This document shows, in pieces, positions 1 through 11,394 of a stretch of 64,000 nucleotides of DNA. Location: contig FN649738.1 in the NCBI GenBank assembly GCA_000310025.1, positions 2,789,781 to 2,853,780 on the forward strand, read 5' to 3'. Position 1 is the first letter of the stretch. The number at the start of each line of letters is the position of its first letter. Origin of the DNA: Ectocarpus siliculosus (lineage: Eukaryota > Sar > Phaeophyceae > Ectocarpales > Ectocarpaceae). Made by a program: the position numbers and the translations under genes. The notes under the pieces are model-generated. The model saw only the letters and a list, made by a program, of their open reading frames with translations, had not been told where the DNA came from and ran no database searches.

Positions 1-1783
1 AAGCAGAACGTGGCTGCAGATCACCCACTTACGTCGGATGCTTGACTGCGCCCTTCCAAACATAAAAAGTGGCTGCAGACCACTACGTCAGTCAGTTGAC
101 GCCCTTCCAAATCTCCACAATATCTCTCTGCTGTGTCTCCAAAGTTCCGAAGCAGAAGGTGGCTGCAGACCACTACTGCTGCTGTGTCTTCGGTATGTTG
201 TTGTTGTTGTTGTTGTTGTTGTCTTCACATTAAACTCGTGTCAGTTGCTAATCCCAAAATCTAGTAAAGACTCGGTCCGTCGTCACAAAAATGCTAAATA
301 TTTAGAGCCATCAGAAGAGCTAAAGAACACGCACACTATTAGCAAGAAAAGGGTACACAAGCCCAAAGAGGTACACCTACAATCCCTTCAGCACGTTTGC
401 GTGCCCAAAACTGAACTACACGCCCACACACTACATTCGACTACAGAAGCAGCATCACCCCCCCCCTAGTCCCACACTTTACCAAAATTAATGCTTGTCG
501 ACCACAGCGCTGCTGTCGGAAGTGCTGTCTGTACAATGACACCAAGGTAGGCATGGGAAAGCTCGGGGCATGCAGCTGCTGTCTGAAGTGCTGTCAGCAT
601 GCGTCCGTGGACATACAACGAAGAAGAACACCAAGCCTTTATTGCAATTGACAAGCACCCGAATCTATCCATAAATACTGGCGTGGGTTGTAGGCCAAAA
701 GCCCTTGAGGTGGGGAGACTACAGTACTGCGACCAATGTTGTTTACACCGTTTCAATGGCGTGCTGGACACTCTCACGGTTCAGCACGTGGTAAAAAGAA
801 AAGAGTATTTGTTCAGCAGTGTAGTGCATAGGATGAAAGCGCGTGCCTGCCCTATGATGGATGCTACTCTGTCGAGTGCTCTCGTCCCACTTATTATGTT
901 GTGGGCACCAGTCTGAACCTTCGGGAATACGTTTGGCTTTGCGTCTGTATGCGCAAACATGCACGCCAGCCCGTGGGTGCTTTGCTAATCACTGCTGCGG
1001 CGACCACGGGTGTTCCGAAACACGGAGCGAGCGAGGTACGAGACTCAAATATCGGGTTGTATGTACATTAGACAGCGTACACCAACACCAGGGGGGGGGG
1101 GCGTTACAAATGAAGGTCGCTATAATATGCCGCAATGATTCCTCCAGGTGCTGATGCTTCCAGCTACTCGACTTGGGCGGGCTACGGGTACATAACAGAT
1201 AGCTACCCGCCCAATATTCGCCACGTCGTTCCTACTTCACCACACACATCACTGCTGTGGGTTGATGGGCAGGAATATAGCCAGCAATAGCAGCAGCACC
1301 CACTCCTGTTGCTCATGGTGAGTGTCGCTGCAATAAGAGAAGATTGAATCAACACCTATCCTATGTACAAGGCCAGAGCATGTACCACGCCCCCACGGTG
1401 CTCTTGTTGGAACTGCAGCGAAAAAATAGAGCAGCGGAGTCATTTCTTCTCCATCTCCTCCTGCAAATCACTTGTCAGCAGCAGCAGGGTTGTCGGAAGC
1501 AATTCCCGCTGCCGGTGCAACCAGTCATCGCGCCAGCGCTGCTTTACACTCACACCTGACTCACCTTAGCGCCATGATACCCGTCTCAACGCGTGTAGCA
1601 AGTCCTGTCCAAGTGTGCGCCGTCCCTCCAACCCCCCCACCTACCGCATACCCGGGGGTGAAATATGCTGCCGCGCTGCAGCCGTGGCGGTCGTCGCGGG
1701 GGCCTCACAACCGGCAGAATAAATAAATTGGGGGGAGTATGCTATCTTTTCGTGGGGCCTCTGGGCGTTTCACGTTTCACGCC
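1..1783. other. Gene-poor 5' spacer with short repeats
   Basis: I see no supportable gene here. Open frames are short and have the composition of random sequence. The first 190 bases hold three copies of a short motif built on GTGGCTGCAGA(C/T)CAC, followed in the first two by a segment ending GCCCTTCCAAA, so a small degenerate tandem repeat is present. A (GTT)n microsatellite lies at about 196-222. From there to the foldback insertion at 1784 nothing recognisable was found on either strand. Confidence 0.5.
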
Positions 1784-1836
1784 AAAGACTATGACTATAA
1801 GATAACCATGGTTATTATTTATAGTCATAGTCTTTG
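1784..1836. mobile_element. Tiny foldback (MITE-like) insertion with 9-bp target duplication
   Basis: The 53-bp segment is almost wholly palindromic. Its outer arms, 1784-1799 and 1820-1835, are perfect inverted repeats (AAAGACTATGACTATA and its complement), and the centre holds ATAACCATGGTTAT, itself palindromic. It is bounded by two copies of the 9-mer TTTCACGCC, at 1775-1783 and 1837-1845, which have the arrangement of a target-site duplication. A 9-bp duplication is typical of Mutator-like elements, so a non-autonomous MULE-type foldback is one reading. An imperfect hairpin formed by replication slippage is the alternative. Confidence 0.6.
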
Positions 1837-1845
1837 TTTCACGCC

Positions 1846-2940
1846 GTGCGTGTGGCCCACAGATGCCATGCCATGTGCGTAATGTGCGACAAGATCGAGA
1901 GTAGAGATCACCTTCGAGAACTCGCCCGCCGCGGCATAGTTGATCGCGAACGCGCAAGAAGTGCGTTTACTGGAGGTCGAAATGTAGCAGCACACAACCA
2001 AAGCGAAACAGAGCATCATTTTCGTTTTTTTCGGGTTACTGCTGTACCCGTCCGTGTCATCTACTCGGTATCTCGGTATGTAGATATATTTTGTACGGTC
2101 CCGTATGCATATGTACAACTGCTGTGGTGGTACCGAGTAGTGCCGACCGGCTCAAAATCACAATCCATTGTGAGCAAGGCTCGAACACGATGCGTCCTAT
2201 TGATTGAGCTCAGGTTCCAGAGAATTAAAAAAGCTTGTTTCTTACTTCGCGAAGCCAAACAAACGCAACAACATAGGGTCCGAGAAGAAGAACGGCTGTT
2301 GCACAGCTCACGAAAGTCCACGCAACCTCACGCCCGAAGCTAGATTGATGTGCAACTCCTCGACGAGTTTCGTCGGCGTTGCCTGTCTGAAGCTTCCCTT
2401 GTTTTTTTTTACGGGAAGCCGCAAGTGCTTACTACACGGTAACACTCTCGAGCACGAGACACAGGAAAAGCAAACACTGGTGGCCAGAGGGGCAGGTTAG
2501 GCACGAACTACAACCTGGGGGGGGGAGGTTAGGAGGCCGAGTTCGACCTTGAACCCATTTTTTCTTCAGGCTTGCCGCCCGCCGTGTTGATTGCAATGAC
2601 GCCACTATCCAAGATGCGGGATACCTTGCACGCTTTGGGCTGCAACCTCCCTACAACCTCCCCCCCTCAGATTGTAGTTGGTGCCCCAACCTACGCACAA
2701 CCTGCCTCTGGCCACCCGTGAAGTGACTGAAGAATGAAGACGTCCAGACCGCGATGAAGACCTTGAAGCTATGGTGCCGACGATGACAAGGCCAAAGAAC
2801 TAAATCCGAAGAAAACCTACGATGACAGGATGCATTCAAAAAAGAAGTGAACGCGAAAGAATCGCACGAACAAACGCCTCAAGCAGTTCTCCCCGATGGG
2901 CTGGCAGGGTCTGAAGCATGTTGGTCGTTTGGCGATAGGC
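1846..2940. other. Spacer, no recognisable gene
   Basis: Open frames up to 169 codons occur (for example 1834-2343 on +) but they lack recognisable motifs and splice context. A short repeat of the type ACAACCT(G/C)CC recurs at about 2508-2535 and 2640-2705. I see nothing functional that I can support. Confidence 0.4.
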
Positions 2941-2944
2941 TTCC

Positions 2945-3835
2945 ACGGGATGGGCTGCAGCGGCACCGGCGGCGAGAGGGTGACCCCCGGCGGGGGCGGT
3001 GGCGGGGGAGACGGCCGGGGCGCAGGCCCTCGCGGAGAGAGCGGCAGCATCGGTCGCAGCACCGGCGGCGAGAGGGGGAATCACCGGCAGTCATGTGTTC
3101 CCCGCGACGCCGGCCGGGGGGACGGCCGGGGAGTAGGCACTCGCAGCTAGAGCGGTACCATCGGTAGCAGCACCGGCGGCGAAAGTGGTGACCCCTGGCG
3201 GCAGGGCTTTCCCCATGGCGGCGGGGGGAGACGGCCGGGGCGCAGGCCCTCGCGGCGGGAGCGGCAGCATCGGCAGCAGCACCGGCGGCGAGAGGGGGAA
3301 TCACCGGCAGTCATGTGTTCCCCGTGGCACCGGCCGGGGGGACGGCCGGGGAGCAGACACTCGCAGCTAGAGCGGTACCATCGGTAGCATCACCGGCGGC
3401 GAGAGTGGTGACCCCTGGCGGCAGGGTTTTCCCGCGACGGCGGCGGGGGAGACGGTCAGGGCGCAGGCACTCGCGGTGGGCGGCAGCGTCGGTCGCAGCA
3501 CCGGCGGCGAGAGGGGGAATCACCGGGAGTCATGTGTTCCCCGTGACGTCGGCCGGAGGGACGGCCGGGGAGCAGGCACTCGCAGCGACAGCGGTACTAT
3601 CGATCGGTAGCAGCACCGGCGGCGAGAGTGGTGACCCCTGGCGGCAGGGTTTTCCCCGCGGCGTCTGCCGGGGAGACGGCCGGGGCGCAGGCACTCGCGG
3701 CGGAAGCGGCAGCATCGGCAGCAGCACCGGCGTCGAGAGGGGGCACCACCGACAGTCATGTATTCTCCGCCGCGCCGGCGGGCCGGGACGCGCGCACTCG
3801 CGAACGGAGCAGCGGCACCGTTGATGGGAGCGGCG
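2945..3835. repeat. GC-rich tandem array, ~220-bp higher-order unit
   Basis: About four copies of a ~220-bp unit, each made of two related ~110-bp halves. One half carries ACCGGCGGCGAGAGGGGG followed by AATCACCGGCAGTCATGTG, with ACCGG at 3061, 3281, 3500 and 3726, so the spacing is 220, 219 and 226 bases. The other half carries ACCGGCGGCGA(A/G)AGTGGTGACC and a CCCCTGGCGGCAGGG(C/T)TTT run at about 3185, 3410 and 3635. Both strands stay open over long stretches because of the GGC-rich content, which produces several spurious reading frames. It is best read as a minisatellite, not a gene. Confidence 0.85.
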
Positions 3836-6800
3836 ACGACAGGCGCGGTTACCGTGACGGTCGCGACGGAGGGTGGACTGGGCTACCGCACGCCATGAGC
3901 CAACCCGGCAGACGGCGATCCGTCAGCAGCGGTACAAGGTGAAGCCTGCGGTCACGCGGCTGGGGTCTCGTCGAACCGATATCATCATGGTTGGGTGTCG
4001 GCGCGTGTACTTCATTATCATGCTCGCGGGCTCCTGTAGAGAACGTTTCTGCGCAGAGGAGTGACTGAAGTGCCGCCCGAAAAAAAGCAGTCCACGACCG
4101 GCACCGAGTGGACAAAAAATAACACTATTTTCCCCCCCCACGCCCCTGCGTATATTATGCACTACTTCTTCTGGGGAGGAAATCCTACTACTGCCGAGAA
4201 ATGCTGCTGATGTACGTACATACATCTGGTTACGCACGAAGACAGCCAAATACTCCTAGATGAGATCACCCAGAACGCGCTCTGCTCATTTTTTGCATGC
4301 GAGCGGACCCCAGTCTAGCTTTCCTCTCCCAAGATATGAGCCGGACGGGAGATTGACGGGAGGGGGGAGAGGCAGAGGGCGTATAATCTGCGTTTTCCCC
4401 CATCTGAACATGGATTAGAACTGTTGTTGTGGTAAACGGTGTGTGTGTGTGTGAACGGGTGGATGGAGGGGTTAAACACCTGTCTGTGGGCCCGACTAGG
4501 TGACAGGATGTGGCAAGGAAACACCCCCCCCCAAAACAACCAAACAAACAAACAAAGCGTCGTCTGCGGAACTTGGGCGGTTGGCGGGGGGGCTGGTTCT
4601 CATGATCATGGACGATGGCCCCCCACACGCCTTGGATGTCTCGGAAAGCATACTGGTGTGTGTTTGAGCTACTACTGCTGTAGGAGGGGTGTTGTTGTAA
4701 GGATTAGTGGAAGGAGGGCCGAGACTTGCGTTGTGGGGGCTGCCACCGACAAAGAAGGATATAATATGTCCGACGATAATAAAAATTGTTCTCGTTTGAG
4801 GGCATGGATGAGACGGACGAAAGGAAGGGCAATGGCAACAAAGTCAACTTGGTGTCATCGTCAAAAGTCCGATGTAGACGTGTGTAGCCGCGTAGACGCA
4901 CACCACCAAACCATGTACTGCAGCAAGACCCGAGGGGCAGCGACAACTGTAAAGTGCGGTCCGGAAACCTTGTTGGACATGCGGCCCGGCAACACTGCTC
5001 AAAGCAACTAGTCTAGTATTCCGACGAGAAAAGCTACGCGCATCAAAGAAGAGCCCGCAGATATTATTCCATCCAAACATGCGTCGTGCTCACGAACGAG
5101 AGAAACGAACGATGATTTGTTGCTGTCCGTGCACGTTAGCGAATGAGTTATACGCGTACGGGTGTGTGTGTGTCCAACACTAGCAGACAGAGAAACAGTA
5201 TACATACCTCCGAGATACCCGCTGTGTGTGGTGCATCAACATCAAGAACAACAGCGTGAGGGATACAAGCAGCAAGCAAGGTGGGAAACCCCGCTACCTC
5301 AGCAAGAAAAAATATATATTGCTGCTTGCAAACTTATCTGAGAAGGATATGTATTCTACGTACTCGTCCAATAGAGAAAGGTGAAAATGGATTTTTTGGT
5401 GGTGGGGGGGGACCCAAAGGACCCCAACAAACTGTTACAAAATAAAAATAAATACGCGGAAAGACCCGGAGGGACGAAAGAAGCAGCAATAGCAGCAGCA
5501 GGGTAAGGGGTGGGGGAGTCGAATGAAACTTCCACCCACGGATATTGGTCTGAGAAGCTGAAGCTAAAGCTTCAGATTTTTCCTGGAGTTATCGCACCCC
5601 CTGGTGCCATCACTTCGCTGCGGTGCGAAAATGTATCCTCCTTTCCCTTTTGTTCACATCCATCCCCCGGTCGGGGCGATTACTCGGCGGGATGTCGTCG
5701 TCATCGATCGGTAAAAAATACAACTGAGAGGAGGGTAGCCACATCAGACAGACCAATCGCCTTGCGAGGCTTGCCCTGAAGTATTGGTGCGGGTGAAAGG
5801 ATCCGCATCTTGGGATTGCACTGGCAAAACAACAAGGTTCTATGAGGAACATGTCCACTGGTTCGAAGGTGCCGGGGTGCCGTAGTGAGGCCGTCGGAGG
5901 AGGACTACGAAACATAAGATGAACCGCGGTAGGTAGCGGGAGTAATATTGCCGCCAAGAGCGCGAACGCTTCCCACCTAAAACGCAATCGAAGCAAAAGG
6001 GGTAACCGTCGTGTCCAAAGCACCCGGGTTAAAATCGGAGACAGACTCGGACACAGCTTGCTCACCGCATGCCGTACGATCTCTAAAATGTACACAAGAA
6101 GCCGAAGTACTTTCAAAGCCGCATCGACGCAACCAAAAGACAGAAATCACGAAATTTGTCTGCGAAAGGAGCACCATCAGCTACGTACGCCAAATTGCTG
6201 TAGCCGCACAAACGACTCCTGGCGATCTCCGACGCCAAAGTTCTCCGCAAGGTGACGCAACAGCAGCAGAAAGTTTTCCGGCCCAGTGGTTCCTCCGTCC
6301 AAGCTCCGTGTCACTTGCTGAAAATAATTAGAAAAAGAACGAGGTGGAGGCAGTTTATCAGGGGTGACCGCATTCAAAAGTTTCTTCTTGAGGGGGATTC
6401 CCGTCCACACACAAAATTGATGTCTGACAACCCCAACACTTTGGTCACCACACAACAAAAAATATCGGACAAGGCCGTACGAGTCGAGCGAATAAGCTGT
6501 AGGCAACCGTCTGCAAGCAACAAAGGGCATGGTAGCGACGCTCTTGAGCGATGTACTCGCGTTGAACCTCAACAAACGACATGAGCAGCATCATCAACAG
6601 CGACATCAACAGCATTTATTAACCGAAGCTTGACGAGCATGAGCAACGTTGGAAGAAAGCGGCAAGGCACTATCATCGACAACCACGAGGGGTGTAACGG
6701 CGGCTAATGAAGCGGCAGAAAGAGCATGGTCCGAAGACAATGCAACAACAGCAGTACACACAACCCGGAACTGCAGAATCAGACCCACCAGAAAAAACAG

Positions 6801-7400
6801 GAGGCGCAAGAGAGGGGCCAAAGCCGAGAGAGGGGCCGAGGCTGAGACGAAGGCCGAAACCGATACGGGGGCTGAACCGAAATATTTCACAACAGGAAAC
6901 GATCATCGGCATTATTCGCATCCAAACGAAGGGACAACTTGCCTTGAAGAGGAGTGCCTTTCCGAGCAGCGGCCTTTCGGGGTAAGCTTCCGTTCGAGCC
7001 CCGAGCCAGCCTCGCTTCATCTTACGCGTCAAGGGATCCCTCTCGAGAGCTGCTGCTGGTGTGCCGCCTTTGACAGCTGACGCGAGCGACCTCCTCCCAC
7101 CGAAGAGGAGGATGACGAGATGCTCGTATCTAACTCCAGCCAGACTCCCTCGTCCCCGGAGCTACTCGATGGTCGACCGACCCGAACGCTGATCCGCCTC
7201 GGATGGTTTTCGGGCGACCGGGCTTGGGAATGTGGAACGCTGTTGGAGCCGCGGAGCAGCGGAAGTCTTCCCCCCACATTCTGGCAATAGCACCGGAGAA
7301 GATAAGCACGGGCATGCAAGACGCAGAGCCGTGAGCAGAGGGCTCATAGCATAGTCAAGGGCCGCCCTCCTCCGACATGGCATCCTCTGCGTACGGTGGA
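3836..7400. other. Spacer, with one unassigned open frame near 6.65-6.98 kb
   Basis: No gene could be supported. The one stretch with protein-like composition is a + frame at about 6649-6979, rich in Arg, Lys, Glu and Ala with repeated (K/E)AE(R/T) patterns. It lacks an ATG and runs into a good donor (GTAAGC at 6980), so it could be an internal exon of an unrecognised gene. An overlapping + frame at 6707-6985 does have an ATG. Microsatellites occur at 4438-4452 (GT)n and 5170 (GT)n. I could not link these to neighbouring exons. Confidence 0.3.
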
Positions 7401-7406
7401 ACTATT

Positions 7407-7470
7407 GAAGCCGAAATCAAACCATTAGACTAGCCAGCGCTGACTAGTCTAATGGTTTGATTTCGGCTTC
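7407..7470. repeat. 64-bp near-perfect palindrome (copy 1)
   Basis: The two 32-base halves are inverted copies with one mismatch; the half-site core is CAAACCATTAGACTAG. The right half continues into a unique flank (from TATAAAAGTTAGTCGTGG) that is repeated at 7867 onward. See copy 2 at 7751 and the duplication at 7837. Confidence 0.85.
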
Positions 7471-7610
7471 TATAAAAGTTAGTCGTGGGGTTCGTGAGCC
7501 CTGTCACTTTCACTGCCGAGGAGGGTAGCTCCCCTTGCCAGCGCTACTATCCGTCCAATCTTTATTTTGCTACACATCACTCGCCACCCGCATCCTGCAG
7601 AATGTTCCAG
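7438..7610 (+). repeat. Direct repeat, left copy (paired with 7837-8010)
   Basis: The ~170 bases from GCTGACTAGTCTAATGG to GCAGAATGTTCC recur at 7837-8010 with roughly 90% identity by eye. The two copies differ by scattered substitutions such as CACTGCCGAGG against CACTTCCGAGG. This is a recent local duplication of a palindrome half plus its flank. Confidence 0.8.
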
Positions 7611-7689
7611 GGTCCACGGGTCCTTCCGTCACCCCTACTCTGGCCGAAAGTATCCAGGGTCTCAGGGAAAAAAACACTTCAAAGTGTCC

Positions 7690-7745
7690 AGCCTGGGTCT
7701 CGAACAGCCGATGTCAAACCATTACACTACTCAGCCGACTAGCTT
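7690..7745 (-). repeat. tRNA-like (SINE-type) sequence
   Basis: On the minus strand GGCTGAGTAGTGTAATGG resembles a tRNA A box and GGCTGTTCGAGACC a B box (GTTCGANNC core). The boxes are too close for a full tRNA because the anticodon arm is missing, so this is not a tRNA gene. A tRNA-derived SINE head or a decayed tRNA copy fits better. It sits between the two palindromes, which share the ATGGTTTGA segment with it. Confidence 0.5.
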
Positions 7746-7750
7746 TTATA

Positions 7751-7814
7751 GAAGTCAAAATCAAACCATTAGACTAGTCAGCGCTGACTAGTCTAATGGT
7801 TTGATTTCGGCTTC
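7751..7814. repeat. 64-bp palindrome (copy 2)
   Basis: Same sequence as the palindrome at 7407-7470, with two mismatched pairs between its halves. Immediately downstream lies a half-copy, from 7837, attached to the duplicated flank. Confidence 0.85.
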
Positions 7815-7836
7815 TACAAAAGATAGGGTTAGGGTA

Positions 7837-8010
7837 CGCTGACTAATCTAATGGTTTGATTTCGGCTTCTATAAAAGTTAGTCGTGGGGTTCGTGAGCCC
7901 TGTCACTTTCACTTCCGAGGAGGGTGACTCCCCTTGCCAGCGCTACTATCCGTCCAATCTTTATTTCGCTTCATATCACTCGCCACTCACATCCTGCAGA
8001 ATGTTCCTGT
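7837..8010 (+). repeat. Direct repeat, right copy
   Basis: Second copy of the 7438-7610 segment. Here only one half of the palindrome is kept. Confidence 0.8.
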
Positions 8011-8240
8011 CGGAAGCGCGACCACTACTACACTACTGCTACTTCCGAAGCCAAATCCAAGACAGACTCTCGCGATCAGAAATCGCGAAATTGAGGTGCG
8101 GAGCCTGCGCCACGTCCGAGAGCTTGACCCTGGTGAATACTCTATCGCCAGCTTCGAAGGCCAACGCGAGGTCACGGGCGGGTGACCGGGGCGGTGCTCG
8201 CCGCGGACGCGTATGAAGACGGCTACAGTAGTGGTGGACG

Positions 8241-8816
8241 CCGGCAGAACGGCGACGGAACGACAAGACGGAGAAGATGCTGGAGGGGCCCACTCGTTCG
8301 AAGACGGTGCCCGAGAGAGAGGAGTTGCTAGCCGAGCGTGCAGCGCGATCCCGATGGTCGCTCTCACGCCGGGCGGACGATCTCCGCGGCGTCCGCAGTA
8401 CGCCGAGCCCCGGAGGGCGGCTAGTTTCATCTCGCTGTCGGTAGAGAGCCCTCCTGGATCTCAGTAATCGATCGAGCGCGATCCTGGTCTTGACGGCGGG
8501 CGGACAACACCCGCTCGATCGAACCGAGAACAAGACGAAGATCGTCGCCCTCCGGGTTCAACGTACTGCTGAGGCCGTGGAGACCATCGCCCTAGAGAAA
8601 ACAGCTGGTGCCGCCGACCGGCGGCGGAGCGAACTGGCAGCCTCCCTGACGACCAATCAAGGCCGATGCTCAAGCTAACGCCCCAGCGTGAGAACGACCG
8701 TCGGGGTCGCGCGGCACGCTCGGCTAACACCTCCTCTCTCTCGGGCACCGTCTTCGGACGAGCGGGCTCCTCCGGCATCATCTTGTCCGCCTCGGCGTTC
8801 CGACACCGTCCTGCCG
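8241..8816. repeat. Large imperfect inverted repeat (~575 bp)
   Basis: The reverse complement of about 8680-8816 matches 8241-8370; both strands carry GAAGACGGTGCCCGAGAGAG within a longer alignable stretch of about 125 bases at roughly 80% identity. Further in, GCAGTACG...CCCGGAGGGCG at 8394-8421 pairs with the complement of 8543-8570. Folded, the arms would give an extended hairpin with a short loop near 8450-8500. Both arms translate to similar Arg/Glu-rich peptides, so an original coding fragment may have been duplicated in inverse. No intact gene is visible. Confidence 0.75.
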
Positions 8817-11394
8817 ATGACGCCAAGTGTAACGTAATGAAACGCGTTGTTGCTACAATCTGGAACAGCAGTAGTTGCTTTGCTATGAAGCAGGCTGAGA
8901 GAGCGGGGGCGGGATGCAGGACCTCTCTAAGGGTCTATAAAGGTCCTTATCCTTCCGTGGGGAGCTACCTTTTCTACAAAACACCTTTCTTTCCTACCTA
9001 TTAGCCCGCGCTACCGTTGATACTTGCTAAATTCAAACCCCACACCAGCAGTAAACCCCACAACAACAGCAGTGCAGCCCGTACATTATACTAGTAGTGT
9101 AGTAGTTGAGAACACTGCTGCTGTCGCCTAAAAAGGGCTACATGGCCACGAAAAGCAAGAAATTGGGCTGTATGAAAAATAAATAGTAGAAAAGTACGAA
9201 ACATACTCATCTCTCACTCCTCCTCAGGCTACAATCGTACACGAAACTCTGTGGCCACATACTAAGCTCTGTAGAGGTGACGAATAACATGGAAACGAGC
9301 CTCGAGATCCGAAAATTAAGATTGGCATTTCTTATCTAATCCCCGGCCCTGCAGACGGCTTCCTGTCGAACTACCGCTGTATCATCCGGGTACATACAAG
9401 TTGAGGGAGGTACTCGAGAGATGCAGGATCTCGGAACGGTTTTTATGTGAAGACAGCAACAAAACAACCACTGCAACCAAAGTTGCAGTTCACTCTCTTG
9501 ACCAAGCTACACAGCAGAGCAGAGGCAGAGCAGTATCTAACATGATTAGCAGTGGGTAACTAGCTAGTCTACTCCGATCCGTTGCCTTCTAGACTATTTC
9601 AGAAAAAAAAAATTGGGTAACAACGCTCCACTCAGACCCATCTCGGTCGGTGGCAACGTACCTCAGAGCTGTGGAGCACACAGCGTCGAGGGTTTCACCC
9701 GAATGCAAGCATCTGTTCGGGAGATATGGTGACTTGGTCGCGGGCCGTGCTGATGAGATTCCCTCCTGGTGACATCGTGACATCACACACACATCGTTAA
9801 AAGTAAAAAAACCTTCGGAGAAAACGGGACTGGTCCCAGGAACGGTGCTGTTCAAAGTGAAAGTGAACTTTTGCCAAGACACTTCCGAAACCGTCTATTA
9901 AATCAGAACAAAATTACTAGCTGAACTGGCTGAAAGTGAGGTTGTGTAAACCGTAAAACCACAGCTGCACAACATGCCCACCAGCCTACTGACAGAGTTG
10001 CAGATACCCTCGCTGACATAAGACGTGGACAAAGAGATGCCTCAGTCCTTCGTTGCAAAGGGCGTTCAACGAAGCTGTTACCCTCCTAAACAAAACACGA
10101 CGCGTCATACGTATGCAAGTCGATGTCGGGGGTTGTTTCAATTGTTCAAGTTTTTCAAGAGCGCCCCCTTCCTTATTGTCACCTTACCTGTCGGATGATG
10201 TGTGTGCGGCTGCTGCTGCTGCTGCGATGGCTTCATGTTGTTCTCCGTTTCTCCGAACACAAACGAAACCCAGCTTTTCAAGGCTGGTGTGAGAGGCTTC
10301 CGTTGAGACCTCCTGAAATTACTCAACTGTCACACACACTCGGTTGAGACTTGTTTAATCTTACAGTTTTCCCAAATATAGTACCGACGCTATGCTACTC
10401 CCCAAATCCAAAGCCCTGCTGCCTGGGTATCGCATCTGGTACATGCTTCAAGGCGGGCGGGACACACAGTTTTTCCAGCTTCCGCGCACCCGCCTCCAAA
10501 CCACAGCAGGTAGATTCGATTCTTCATTCCGTGGAAACAAAATGTAGGATCGGTATTTATTTGGATTTTTCAAGCGAAAAAATTCACCGATCCACAACGA
10601 TGAAAACGATCCACGCCAGATCCACACAAGGAAAAATCTGTTGGATTTTTTTTGAATTTTTAAAATACCGAATGTTGTTGCCGAGTGTTCGTTTTCGTCT
10701 CTTCATTTTCAACTCGCCACCACACCTTCACTTTGCTCTCTGCGTTGCCTCTCTGCCCCTGCTCTCTCGCGCCGCACTCATCGAAGACCGACCACGCATC
10801 CGCTCTTGAGTGCGATTCGGCCTCGCTCTAATCACACCCCTCACGGTTGTAACCCACGAGGCTTCTCCCCTCTCGTATCAAGGATTGCGGTGAGGTGGGG
10901 CCATATCAACTGGTAGCTTGGAAGCATTGAGGTGAGAATCAACAACTAGCAACGAGGTGGCAGCGGCAGAGAGAGGATCATATGGCGAGACCAACAACAG
11001 CAGTGACTGCAGGATCTGCGGACATATGTAGCAGCAGAAGCAGCCCCCGTACGGAGAGGTTTGTGGGTTCAGGCATGCTGCTGCTTGCTTCGGCGGTTGT
11101 TCGTGTGTCGTACTCCTGCTGTTGTAGTATGGTACATAGGCTCTGACGAAAATACATCATCAACAGCTGGAAAAAATACAAAAATTCGCCTGTAGGGGTA
11201 GTAGCCAAGTCAGCAGACGGACAGCCACGGCGGTAGGGTAGCGCACGCACGCAGGATGTTGACGTATGAACGGCGCGCCTTGTGTGTCGTGCGCGTGCTT
11301 TCTCCCAATGCTGCTACTGTACATGCAGCCACATCGTACTTCTACAAAGGTCCGGCCGTCAGCCTTCGGTCTCCTCCATTGGCGCCAAAAAAAC
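8817..11394. other. Spacer upstream of the first gene
   Basis: No supported gene. A minus-strand open frame at 9589-9882 has plausible protein composition but starts with GTG and has no recognised motif; it could be a lone exon. CAG-type triplets occur at 9050-9120 and 10206-10226. Nothing else stands out. Confidence 0.3.

Noticed and set aside
7826..7836. TAGGGTTAGGG telomere-like sequence
   Set aside because: Only one and a half units in the middle of repeat-derived sequence; too short to indicate a telomere or interstitial telomeric array.
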